Shown piece after piece: positions 8,846 through 16,254 of a stretch of DNA of 34,064 bases. Position 1 is the stretch's first letter. Every line of letters starts with the position of its first letter. The notes under the pieces were generated by a model. The model saw only the letters and a program-made list of their open reading frames with translations, was not told where the DNA came from and did no database searches. The translations under genes and the position numbers were made by a program. Source of the stretch: Candidatus Bathyarchaeota archaeon (GTDB lineage: Archaea > Thermoproteota > Bathyarchaeia > Bathyarchaeales > Bathyarchaeaceae); NCBI GenBank assembly GCA_030615265.1, contig JAUWZP010000012.1:1-34064 (forward strand), read 5' to 3'.

Positions 8846-8867
8846 CGGTTTTCCTTCTCAGTAAATT

Positions 8868-9866
8868 CTAACCGTGTTGCTCCTTTATTTCCCTTATCTC
8901 TTCTGGCAAAGGGTGCCTAGGATAGTTGTATAATGGCCCGCCTGGACGTTCATTGTAGTAGGGACGGTTGCAACCGGGACAACCCGAAGTCAAAAACGGA
9001 CTGCCGCTTCCAACAACTTGTTGAAGCAGACTCTCTGGAACTCCATAGTCGATAAGCCGCTCATCGTCGTCGAATTTCATGTTTTCAAACCGCGTGTTTC
9101 CGTGAACAATAAGGTAGTGCGCCAACTGAACCCGCCTGTAAGTTGCGACGGAAGGTTGAGGCAAAGTTTCAAAAGTGGTTCCAGGAATAGGAGTGAAAGC
9201 GAAAAGGCTTGGATATACACCGAAATCGTTGCACCATTGAATTGTTTGAATGATTTCCTTTTCGGTTTCTCCGAGGCCCACGATAAGATGTGTGTAAACA
9301 CGGTTTGCGCCGAAAACCTGCACAGCTTTCATTAATGTTTCTCTCTGCGCTTCCCACGTATATGGACTGCTAGCTAATGGTCCCTTGACCCTGTCAAACA
9401 ACTCTTTGGTCGCAGCGTCCAATGCAATACTGATTCTATTAACTCCAGCCGTCTTCAACAGGTTCATTTGCTTCAAGTTGAAGGGTTGACAGGAAACCGA
9501 AAGAGGCACGTCAGCTCGCGACCGTATCTCTTTGGCAAGAGCCAACACATCGTTAAACACTCTGGGATAGTTTAACGCTTGAATGCAAACGCGCTTTACA
9601 GTGGATTTCTTGCTCTCGGTTTCAATTTTCGACATAACCTGCTCAGTTGGAAACGTTGGCCACGTTACGCGAGACAGCATGTCCGCTCGGCTCTTGCTCG
9701 TTTTGGCTTGGGGGCAGAAGCCACAATTGGCTAAGCATTTGCCATAGGAGTAGGTGAGTAAATATATCGTAGTTGGCTCAGCGTCTAACCTTCCATGCAT
9801 CAATCCAAGCACAATGGCTGAGCCTACTGAAACTCTGATTTTTTCAGGCAATTGTGCAGTTGTCAT
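8868..9866 (-). CDS. lipS1: Radical SAM protein, probable lipoyl synthase subunit LipS1
   Basis: The radical SAM cluster motif CLANCGFC supplies C44, C48 and C51. The BioB-like core continues with RVCIQALNYPR and SCQPFNLKQMNLL. The C-terminus has a second cysteine site, SGCPGCNRPYYNE, of the kind that holds an auxiliary iron-sulfur cluster. The N-terminal RVSVGSAIVLGL and EPTTIYLLTY match what I recall of archaeal LipS1, formerly annotated as biotin synthase. LipS1 and LipS2 together insert two sulfurs into a protein-bound octanoyl group. The neighbouring divergent gene looks like LipS2, which strengthens the call. The start ATG 9866 has GAGG upstream. No lipoate-dependent enzyme gene is in the window. 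Confidence 0.75.
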   Translation of the reverse strand: MTTAQLPEKIRVSVGSAIVLGLMHGRLDAEPTTIYLLTYSYGKCLANCGFCPQAKTSKSRADMLSRVTWPTFPTEQVMSKIETESKKSTVKRVCIQALNYPRVFNDVLALAKEIRSRADVPLSVSCQPFNLKQMNLLKTAGVNRISIALDAATKELFDRVKGPLASSPYTWEAQRETLMKAVQVFGANRVYTHLIVGLGETEKEIIQTIQWCNDFGVYPSLFAFTPIPGTTFETLPQPSVATYRRVQLAHYLIVHGNTRFENMKFDDDERLIDYGVPESLLQQVVGSGSPFLTSGCPGCNRPYYNERPGGPLYNYPRHPLPEEIREIKEQHG

Positions 9867-9903
9867 TGTTCAGCCTCAGCTTGTTTGCATTATGGTTTCT
9901 TAA

Positions 9904-9916
9904 ACGTATAAATAAT
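9904..9916. promoter_or_regulatory. AT-rich divergent promoter core between the lipS genes
   Basis: The 98-nt gap between the divergent radical SAM genes holds ACGTATAAATAAT. Read on the minus strand it is a TATA-like element about 40 nt before lipS1. A second AT-rich element, CTTAATACTTA (9931-9941), lies about 25 nt before the TTG start of lipS2. Paired expression of both genes is plausible. Confidence 0.45.
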
Positions 9917-9964
9917 TAAAATGGTGCAGTCTTAATACTTATCCGTTAGCTATGGTGTGCCACC

Positions 9965-10978
9965 TTGTCGAATTGGAAAGACAATTACGAACAACTGCTT
10001 TACGCGGATGAAACAGAACTTAAAGAAGCCTTAGCCGAGGCTCAGAGTTTAAGCTGGAAAAATTTTGGAAAAAGAATCAAATTTTACGCTCCAAGTTTCA
10101 TGTATTACAAAACAGGATATTTTCACTCTTCACCGGCCGCTTTTCCGTCCATCTCTGTTACTGGTCGATTCTGCGCTTTGAAATGCAAACACTGCGGCGG
10201 AAAAGTCTTGAACACAATGCTGCCAGCGGTTACTCCAGAACAGCTAGTTAGCTTGTGCACGCAGTGGAAGCAGAAGGGTGCAGTAGGATGCTTAATAAGT
10301 GGTGGATGCCTCCCAGACGGGTCGGTTCCACTGGGCAGGTTCATAGACGCCATTGCCGAGGTGAAGCGAGACCTAGGTTTAACAGTAGTTGTGCACACCG
10401 GAGTTATCGAGTTATCTATGGCTAAGAGATTGAAAGACGCAGGAGTAGACGCTGCTCTCATCGACATTATCGGTTCGGATGAAACAATAAAGGAAATTTA
10501 TCAGCTAAACGTGGAAGTTCAAGATTTCGACAGGTCCCTGAAAGCGCTACATGAGTCTGGAATCCCCTTTGTGCCCCACGTACTTGTGGGACTTCACTAT
10601 GGCAAGCTTAAGGGCGAACTTAAGGCGTTGCACATGATTTCAAAATATGAGCCTTCCGCGGTTATCGTTATAGCCCTCATGCCTATACATGGAACCCCTA
10701 TGGAAGATGTTCCCCCTACAACATCAACCGACATAGCCAAGGTGTTGACAATAGCGAGGCTAACGATGCCTGATACCCCTTTAGTTTTGGGATGCATGCG
10801 TCCAAAGGGCAGGGGCAAAGGGGAGATCGATGTCCTTGCTGTTGAGGCTGGTGTAAACGCTATCGCGTTTCCAGCGGAGGAAGCCATTAAGCAAGCGGAG
10901 TCTCTTGGTTTAGAAATTAGTTTTTCATCTTTGTGTTGTTCACAAATCTACGAGGATATTCGGCGTAACCTATGGTAA
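9965..10978 (+). CDS. lipS2: Radical SAM protein, probable lipoyl synthase subunit LipS2
   Basis: The radical SAM motif CALKCKHCGG supplies C70, C74 and C77. It is preceded by IKFYAPSFMYYKTG and FPSISVTGRFC, a context I recall for archaeal LipS2. GCLISGGC, DAALIDIIGS and a late Cys pair (FSSLCCSQIY) follow. The protein would act with LipS1 in forming lipoyl cofactor from an octanoyl-lysine protein. The start is TTG 9965; no Shine-Dalgarno is visible, and an AT-rich box about 25 nt upstream suggests a leaderless message. It diverges from lipS1, with 98 nt between them. A generic radical SAM enzyme of another pathway is the alternative. Confidence 0.72.
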   Translation: MSNWKDNYEQLLYADETELKEALAEAQSLSWKNFGKRIKFYAPSFMYYKTGYFHSSPAAFPSISVTGRFCALKCKHCGGKVLNTMLPAVTPEQLVSLCTQWKQKGAVGCLISGGCLPDGSVPLGRFIDAIAEVKRDLGLTVVVHTGVIELSMAKRLKDAGVDAALIDIIGSDETIKEIYQLNVEVQDFDRSLKALHESGIPFVPHVLVGLHYGKLKGELKALHMISKYEPSAVIVIALMPIHGTPMEDVPPTTSTDIAKVLTIARLTMPDTPLVLGCMRPKGRGKGEIDVLAVEAGVNAIAFPAEEAIKQAESLGLEISFSSLCCSQIYEDIRRNLW

Positions 10979-10989
10979 GTGTAGCCGCC

Positions 10990-11232
10990 TCAGAAGCCAA
11001 TTACGAGCGATTCAGTGGATAAAACGCCTGAGGTAGCTCTTATTTTGTCGGTGATAATTCTTGCAAGCTCTTCTAAATCCGAGGCTTCAATCTGCACTAT
11101 TAGGTCGAATCTGCCGAAGACGCCGTAGACTTTTGTTACGCCTTCTATTTTCATCATCTCCTCTTTCGCGGACTTTGCAAAGTTCAATTGTTCGCCTGTT
11201 CCGACCTTGATGAGAACAAAGGCTGTGATCAT
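10990..11232 (-). CDS. Stand-alone Lrp/AsnC ligand-binding (RAM) domain protein
   Basis: The 80 residues form one beta-alpha-beta-beta-alpha-beta RAM/AsnC-C domain: AFVLIKVGTG, VTKVYGVFGRFDLIVQIEA, and STESLVIGF at the C-terminus. It has no HTH. Such small proteins assemble into oligomeric rings and bind amino acids or partner Lrp regulators. The gene is convergent with lipS2, leaving 11 nt between them. Its regulatory target cannot be read from the sequence. Confidence 0.85.
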   Translation of the reverse strand: MITAFVLIKVGTGEQLNFAKSAKEEMMKIEGVTKVYGVFGRFDLIVQIEASDLEELARIITDKIRATSGVLSTESLVIGF

Positions 11233-11288
11233 TTATGATTCCTCCTTTCCAGAAATAACGACATATGAAATTTAACGGTTACTGTTGT

Positions 11289-11645
11289 CTATTCCAGGTT
11301 TACGATCGGCTCCCAATCGCCAGAGCAGATAGTTAAAGCCAAAAAAACAGTGGTTTCATCCGGCAATATCAACTTTGGATCGCTGCGTACATTCAGGAAC
11401 CTTTCTAATTTCGAATGAGCGGTTAAGGCTACATGGTTGTAAAACCTTTTCTCAAACGGATGATAAGTCAGGTGGAGCAGGCTTCTGCAACCAGCAATTG
11501 GAAATCTTCCCTTTTCCAGTATGATCTCGTCTACTTTTCTGATGACGTCAACGATATTGGCTGAAGGCTCCATTGATAATTCAAGCTCGTTGCCCACGAT
11601 TTTGTTTAAATCCGGGTCTCTCAGGATCAACCTGACCCTTTTCAC
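11289..11645 (-). CDS. Hypothetical protein, 118 aa
   Basis: The likely start is GTG 11645, with GAGG eight to twelve bases upstream, giving MKRVRLILRDPDLNKIVG. The frame is open to 11741 but the upstream part ([15 protein letters not shown]) does not look like protein. The remainder alternates strands and helices (IVDVIRKVDEIILEK, FYNHVALTAHSKL) and ends with ETTVFLALTICSGDWEPI. The layout vaguely recalls a beta-grasp fold, but there is no C-terminal diglycine, so a MoaD/ThiS-like role is not supported. No family is recognised. It follows two other small minus-strand genes, probably in one transcript. Confidence 0.6.
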   Translation of the reverse strand: MKRVRLILRDPDLNKIVGNELELSMEPSANIVDVIRKVDEIILEKGRFPIAGCRSLLHLTYHPFEKRFYNHVALTAHSKLERFLNVRSDPKLILPDETTVFLALTICSGDWEPIVNLE

Positions 11646-11700
11646 CGTGTGGTCCTCAGTTAAGAAGAGGATGTGCCAGGTTAAAAACCGTTTTGAACGT

Positions 11701-11844
11701 CTATCTCCAGCTTCTCGAGGATTGTTTGAACGTGTTTTCAACGTTATCTTTTAAAGCAGCAATTTGAGCGCTTATTCTCTTTGCGTCGTGCTTCGCCATT
11801 CCCTGTTTTACTAGCTCTTTTTCAAAGGCTCGCCGTATAGGCAT
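11701..11844 (-). CDS. Possible small helical protein, 47 aa, perhaps frameshifted
   Basis: ATG 11844 opens a frame beginning [19 protein letters not shown], continuing through [17 protein letters not shown] and ending at TAG 11701 with a non-helical tail ([11 protein letters not shown]). In the -1 frame at the same point, the DNA reads [18 protein letters not shown] then a stop, a far better helical continuation. A single missing A in the GAAAAC run near 11740, or a -1 slip, would join them into a 54-residue coiled coil. The start overlaps the upstream 61-residue gene by 34 nt. Function is unknown. Confidence 0.35.
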   Translation of the reverse strand: MPIRRAFEKELVKQGMAKHDAKRISAQIAALKDNVENTFKQSSRSWR

Positions 11845-11996
11845 ACGCTTGCCCTTACTAGCCGTAGAGAGGTGGCCACCTCTGCGTAGTCAGGGTTCTC
11901 CAAGATGATAGCTTCTAAGGTGCCGCGTCTCCTCATAATTAGGTCCAGCTTCCTGCTCAACTCATCAAGAGCTTCAGTTTTCTTTTCTTCACTCAT
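11811..11996 (-). CDS. Small hypothetical protein, 61 aa
   Basis: ATG 11996 begins [18 protein letters not shown], giving a short helical protein with [20 protein letters not shown] near the middle. A GTG start three codons upstream is also open. No domain is recognised. It diverges from the membrane-anchored coiled-coil gene at 12123 and leads a run of three small minus-strand genes. The tail after CLYGE shifts frame into the next ORF's sequence, so the C-terminus may be affected by an indel. Confidence in coding comes from composition only. Confidence 0.5.
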   Translation of the reverse strand: MSEEKKTEALDELSRKLDLIMRRRGTLEAIILENPDYAEVATSLRLVRASVCLYGEPLKKS

Positions 11997-12098
11997 CAAT
12001 TGCACACACTAAAGCCGTTGACAACAACTGTAATCCTTTAACTATTTTAAGCAACCGAATCGTTTTGCTCTTAGATTTCTTGAGCAGTAGATTAAGGA

Positions 12099-12107
12099 TT
12101 TATATAT
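12099..12107 (+). promoter_or_regulatory. TATA box for the 12123 gene
   Basis: TTTATATAT lies about 20 nt before ATG 12123, so initiation would fall at or within a few bases of the start codon, giving a leaderless or near-leaderless transcript. GGGGA just before the ATG could also act as a weak ribosome-binding site. Confidence 0.6.
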
Positions 12108-12122
12108 CACATAGGGGAAACC

Positions 12123-12818
12123 ATGAATGAACGAGGGAGCTTAGTGGTTTTTGAGCAGCCGTGGCTCGACGTGCTCATCGCTGGAGGCGCAATTGCAGTT
12201 GCCGTTATCGTGCTTTATGCCATGAGGAGCAGAAAAAAGCCTATTGAAAAAAGCTTGGAGAATCAGGTTGAGACAAGGAAGAGCTGGCTGCCATTTAAAT
12301 CCCAAAGAACGGTGACCCGTGAAGAGGCGAAGAAATCCAAGGAAAGACTGAAAAGATTAGAGTTGGAAAGAGAAATTCTCAGTTACGCCATAAGACGCCT
12401 CTATGAGGCTCAAGCAGAGGGCAGAATATCAGAAGAGGAACGTGAAAGCTTAGCGCATAGATACAAAACCAGAATGATGAAGGTTCGAGACTCCATTTCA
12501 AACAGCGAATCCGTTGTGGCGCTGCAAGAACTCGAAACCATGCAACAAGACCTCATCAAACTTTTCAGCGAACGCTTCGATGAACTGGGCGATAAAGTTG
12601 AGGAATTAAGAACACGCCTTGAAGTGGAACCAGTAAAGGAAGTACCCATACCTGCCCCGACAACTAAAGAGATGGAATCGCCAATAAAAGAAAGAAGAAA
12701 AGGTCGAAAGCGACCAGCGGCTCCGCGTAAAACCGATGCTGAGAAAAGAATTGAAGAGATTAGGGCAGAAGTGGAGAAAGTTTTAGAACGGCTGGGACAA
12801 ATTGAAGTTGAAAGCTAA
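12123..12818 (+). CDS. Membrane-anchored coiled-coil protein
   Basis: One N-terminal membrane segment (VLIAGGAIAVAVIVLYAM, about residues 16-34) is followed by a basic stretch. A long charged helical region runs over about residues 60-165 (KERLKRLELEREILSYAIR and similar). A Pro-rich linker, a Lys/Arg-rich patch (KERRKGRKRPAAPRK) and a short C-terminal coiled coil follow. The bulk should be cytoplasmic. No enzyme motif is present, so a scaffold or membrane-linked structural role is a guess. The last 17 nt overlap the start of the rpiA gene, so the two are probably co-expressed. Confidence 0.7.
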   Translation: MNERGSLVVFEQPWLDVLIAGGAIAVAVIVLYAMRSRKKPIEKSLENQVETRKSWLPFKSQRTVTREEAKKSKERLKRLELEREILSYAIRRLYEAQAEGRISEEERESLAHRYKTRMMKVRDSISNSESVVALQELETMQQDLIKLFSERFDELGDKVEELRTRLEVEPVKEVPIPAPTTKEMESPIKERRKGRKRPAAPRKTDAEKRIEEIRAEVEKVLERLGQIEVES

Positions 12819-13515
12819 AAGTTCAAGCTGGATAGAGAAAGCCAAAGAGAGAGCAGCCCTAGAAGCAGTAAAACATGTAAGAGACGACTACATTGTCGGA
12901 CTTGGAAGCGGCAGCACCGCAGCGTACGCCATTAAAGAAATGGGAAAAGTAACCCGACAAAAAAATTGGCAAATTCTCGGCGTTCCAACATCATACCAAG
13001 CCATGCAGTTAGCTACGGAGTATGGCATTAAAACTACAACTCTCTCACAGCACCCGCAGCTTGACCTAACCATCGATGGCGCAGACCAAATTGACAAGGA
13101 GCTAAATTTGATTAAGGGAATGGGCGGCGCTCTCACAAGAGAAAAAATAGTGGCTTCGGCTTCCAAAAAAATCGTGATAGTAGCAGATGAAAGAAAACTG
13201 GTGGAGAAACTGGGCACGAATCATCCTGTGCCAATTGAAGTTTTGCCTTTTGCTGTTGCCATGGTTATGTTGAAAATTCGGAAGATGAAGGGAAAGCCGC
13301 GTCTGCGAGAAACCAGCGGAAAAGTCGGTCCGCTCGTTACCGATAACGGTAATTTCATTCTGGATGTGGATTTTGGAACGTTATACGCTCCGAGCAGGTT
13401 GGATTCTCAACTTCAATCTATCCCAGGCGTGGTTGAAACAGGCATATTCGCTGGCATGGCAGACATCGTTTATTTGGGCACGAAGAACACTGTTCGAAAA
13501 TTAAAGAAAAGATGA
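12802..13515 (+). CDS. rpiA: Ribose-5-phosphate isomerase A
   Basis: All RpiA landmarks are visible: GLGSGSTAAYAI (phosphate-binding loop), TIDGADQID, KGMGGALTREKIVA with the catalytic Glu/Lys region, and ADERKLVEKLG. The enzyme interconverts ribose 5-phosphate and ribulose 5-phosphate, supplying ribose for nucleotides. At 237 aa it is normal length. TTG 12802 overlaps the previous gene by 17 nt; TTG 12808 is an equally possible start. No separate promoter is needed, so it is likely translated from the upstream message. Confidence 0.95.
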   Translation: MKLKAKSSSWIEKAKERAALEAVKHVRDDYIVGLGSGSTAAYAIKEMGKVTRQKNWQILGVPTSYQAMQLATEYGIKTTTLSQHPQLDLTIDGADQIDKELNLIKGMGGALTREKIVASASKKIVIVADERKLVEKLGTNHPVPIEVLPFAVAMVMLKIRKMKGKPRLRETSGKVGPLVTDNGNFILDVDFGTLYAPSRLDSQLQSIPGVVETGIFAGMADIVYLGTKNTVRKLKKR

Positions 13516-13617
13516 TTCAAGATCTTAAACAGTGTAGAAGCACATCGGATACAGCATAATATGCAAGAAGAAGAGAGATAATTGAAGCTAGGGTGACTTT
13601 TGGTTGCCAGTGATCGC

Positions 13618-13851
13618 TCAAGCTTTACTCTGTTGTTTTCTTAAGGCGTCAACGGTGGCTGCTCCTAGTGTCAAGGCAAATATCAAGGACCATATTGCGA
13701 TGGTTCTGACAATGTCGTTTGGGATGGAGAGAAGGAAAGTAAATAGAATCCAGACACCTACCACCACCGTTGGCAGGCTCACAACAATCCAGAGTTCTTT
13801 CCACGTGTAGATGATGAGTAAATCCTTGAGCCATTCAAGCAACGCGTTCAC
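13618..13851 (-). CDS. Small membrane protein, two TM segments
   Basis: From GTG 13851 the frame gives MNALLEWLKDLL, then two hydrophobic segments: ELWIVVSLPTVVVGVWILFT in outline, and IAIWSLIFALTLGAATV. It ends in a basic tail (RKQQSKA). A ribosome-binding site is not obvious. An AT-rich element at 13862-13875 about 20 nt upstream fits a leaderless start. The opposite-strand frame over the same bases is low-complexity and rejected. No family is recognised. Confidence 0.55.
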   Translation of the reverse strand: MNALLEWLKDLLIIYTWKELWIVVSLPTVVVGVWILFTFLLSIPNDIVRTIAIWSLIFALTLGAATVDALRKQQSKA

Positions 13852-14333
13852 TCGCCATGCCTTTAAAATAATTTACACTAAGATGCCTTTATCTTTTCTT
13901 ATCATCTTCCTTTTGGGGGTAGCCACCTCTATTTAGAGACAGCTTTATCAAGTAACAAACATCAAATGATGACGTTCTTAAACAGCTGCATTAAAGGCGA
14001 AGAGCGAAGTACAAGTACGCAGCCTTTTCCAGTGGGATCTGGGAAACTTGGATATTCCCTAAACCATTCTTATGCCAGAATTTTCTGAAGCGAGGAAGCG
14101 ATTCTGCGCGCTCAGCTATTAAATGCAAAATCAGCCATATTGTTGTTGTCGAAACAGCAGACCCAGAACGAGAAAACGCATAAACAACCACTGAAATATT
14201 ATTTTTAGTTTTAAAACCGTTTTGCTAAAAATGTTTATACAAAGCCGTTGCTAATAGGATATGTACTAAACTGGTCTACTGCTGCAACTGCGACAAAATG
14301 ACTTTGAGAAACGCTGTGTTTGAGGTCTGCTAG
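13852..14333. other. 482-nt intergenic stretch without a convincing gene
   Basis: A 66-codon minus-strand frame (13991-14191) and an overlapping plus-strand frame lacking any start (13995-14183) both exist, but neither is clearly coding. This could be a decayed gene. The right end is the glmS leader. GTTTATAC at 14233-14240 fits a TATA box, predicting a leader of about 70 nt. The leader frame just before glmS is cysteine-rich (YCCNCDKM) and its TAG directly abuts the glmS ATG. Confidence 0.4.
14233..14240 (+). promoter_or_regulatory. TATA-like element upstream of glmS
   Basis: GTTTATAC about 95 nt before the glmS ATG is the best TATA candidate in the gap. Initiation would fall near 14262. 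No riboswitch- or ribozyme-like fold was recognised in the resulting leader. Confidence 0.4.
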
Positions 14334-16157
14334 ATGTGTGGAATATTCGGTTGTGTTCTAAAGAACGGTGACGCTGCACCCTTGATTCATGCAGCATTGA
14401 AAAGGCTAGAATACCGAGGCTATGACTCGGTAGGAGAAGCAATAATTCATGAAGGCAAGCTTTATGTGAAGAAAGACGCTGGCAAGATCGATGATGTCCA
14501 TGCCTTGCTCAACCTTGACGACCTTCCAGGTAAAATAGGAATCGGGCACACACGATGGGCAACCCACGGAGCCCCATACAAAGTGAATGCTCACCCCCAT
14601 ACAGATTGCAAAGAAGAGCTAGCGGTTATTCATAATGGAATCATCGAAAATTTCGCGGAGCTTAGGAAAGAGCTGGAAGACCGTGGACACATTTTAAGGT
14701 CTAAGACAGACACCGAGGTAATTGCTCATCTTATCGAGGAAAAGCTGAAAGAAGGCTTAGGGCTAATAGATTCTGTTCGTAAAAGCATCACGCGGTTAGA
14801 AGGCTCCTATTCTATTGCAGTCATATCAGCAAAGGAGCCAGACAAAATAGTTTGCGCCCGAAACGAAAGCCCCCTCGTATTAGGCATCAGCGAAGACGCT
14901 GTTTTTTGTGCATCTGACATTCCAGCATTTCTACCGTTAGCAAACAAGGTGGTTATAGTTGAAAACGGTGAACTCGTTGTTCTCAATCATAAAGGATATG
15001 AAATTCGTAAACTTGCCGATTGGAGCCTTGTTTCGAGACAGCCAAAAATAATTGATTGGAATCCAGTAATGGCGGAGAAGCAAGGATATCCCCACTTTAT
15101 GCTTAAAGAAATCTACGAGCAGCCTAAAACAATTAGAAACACATTGCGTCTGCAAGACCAGTATTTGGAGTTAATGACAGCCTTCTTAGACCGCGCAGGA
15201 GAAGTCTCCCTCGTGGCTTGCGGAACATCCTATCACGCTTGTCTAGCTGCGTCTTACATGTTCTCAAAACTAGCGTTTTTGGCGACTCACCCAATAATTG
15301 CATCTGAGTTTATTGAGCAACATGGAAGAGCAGTTAACATAGACAGCACCATACTTTTTGTAAGCCAGTCGGGCGAAACAACAGACACTCTTGCTGCTGT
15401 GGAACACGCACGTCTTCGAGCTGCAACTGTTTTAGGATTAACCAACGTTATTGGCTCCACCATAACCCGTGTAGCTCGCGTCTACACATGTCAACAATCG
15501 GGTCCAGAAATCGGCGTAGCTGCCACAAAAACCTTTACTTCACAACTTTCGGTGCTTGCTCAACTCGCCTTGCGACTTGCAAAGAAGAGGGGAAAAGTTT
15601 CTCACACGGAAATAGAGTTTCTTGAAGAGAAACTGGAGCAGATTCCTGATGTTGCTGAAGCCTTGCTGAAAACTCAAAGTGAGAAGATAAGACAGTTATC
15701 CAAGAAGTATCGCGACAAAGGATGCTTCTTCTTTCTGGGGCGGGGAATAAGCTATGCCACTGCTCTTGAAGGAAGACTTAAACTACTAGAGATTGCCTAC
15801 ATTCCTTCAATTGCCTATCCAGCTGGAGAAAGCAAGCATGGACCTATCAGCCTTATCGAGCCTGACTTCCCGGTAATTTTTGTTTGCCCGAAAGACGGCA
15901 CCCACAGGACCATTTTGAGCAATATTATGGAGATGAAAGCCCGAGGCGCTTCCATCATAGCCATAATCGAAGAGGGAGATGAAGAGATCAAAAGGTTTGT
16001 CGACGACTACGTTGAGGTGCCGAAGGGCATGCCTGAAATTCTCTCGCCAATCGTATACGTCATTCCACTGCAGCTCTTCGCCTATTATATGGCTATTGAA
16101 CGGGAACTCAACCCTGACATGCCCAGAAACCTAGCGAAGTCTGTAACAGTGAAATAA
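14334..16157 (+). CDS. glmS: Glutamine-fructose-6-phosphate aminotransferase (isomerizing)
   Basis: MCGIFGCVL exposes the catalytic Cys2 of the class II glutamine amidotransferase domain, followed by RLEYRGYDS and GHTRWATHG. Two SIS domains bind the sugar phosphate: VACGTSYHACLA and SQSGETTDT in the first, GRGISYATALEGRLKL in the second. The C-terminus NLAKSVTVK is the usual GlmS tail. The enzyme makes glucosamine 6-phosphate from fructose 6-phosphate and glutamine, the entry to amino-sugar and glycan synthesis. At 607 aa it is full length. ATG 14334 directly follows a TAG in the leader. Confidence 0.97.
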   Translation: MCGIFGCVLKNGDAAPLIHAALKRLEYRGYDSVGEAIIHEGKLYVKKDAGKIDDVHALLNLDDLPGKIGIGHTRWATHGAPYKVNAHPHTDCKEELAVIHNGIIENFAELRKELEDRGHILRSKTDTEVIAHLIEEKLKEGLGLIDSVRKSITRLEGSYSIAVISAKEPDKIVCARNESPLVLGISEDAVFCASDIPAFLPLANKVVIVENGELVVLNHKGYEIRKLADWSLVSRQPKIIDWNPVMAEKQGYPHFMLKEIYEQPKTIRNTLRLQDQYLELMTAFLDRAGEVSLVACGTSYHACLAASYMFSKLAFLATHPIIASEFIEQHGRAVNIDSTILFVSQSGETTDTLAAVEHARLRAATVLGLTNVIGSTITRVARVYTCQQSGPEIGVAATKTFTSQLSVLAQLALRLAKKRGKVSHTEIEFLEEKLEQIPDVAEALLKTQSEKIRQLSKKYRDKGCFFFLGRGISYATALEGRLKLLEIAYIPSIAYPAGESKHGPISLIEPDFPVIFVCPKDGTHRTILSNIMEMKARGASIIAIIEEGDEEIKRFVDDYVEVPKGMPEILSPIVYVIPLQLFAYYMAIERELNPDMPRNLAKSVTVK

Positions 16158-16254
16158 CAATTTAAGACGAACTTTTCAACCAGTGTCTTTTGTGCTTTTG
16201 AAGAGCAAAGTCTTAAGCATCGGTTTCTCTTTGTTATTCTCTTGAGGAGGAAAA

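Noticed and set aside
13604-13810. 68-codon plus-strand frame
   Set aside because: Low-complexity translation, opposite to a better two-TM membrane protein frame.
13991-14191. 66-codon minus-strand frame
   Set aside because: No ribosome-binding site and poor protein-like composition; the opposite strand is equally open but has no start.
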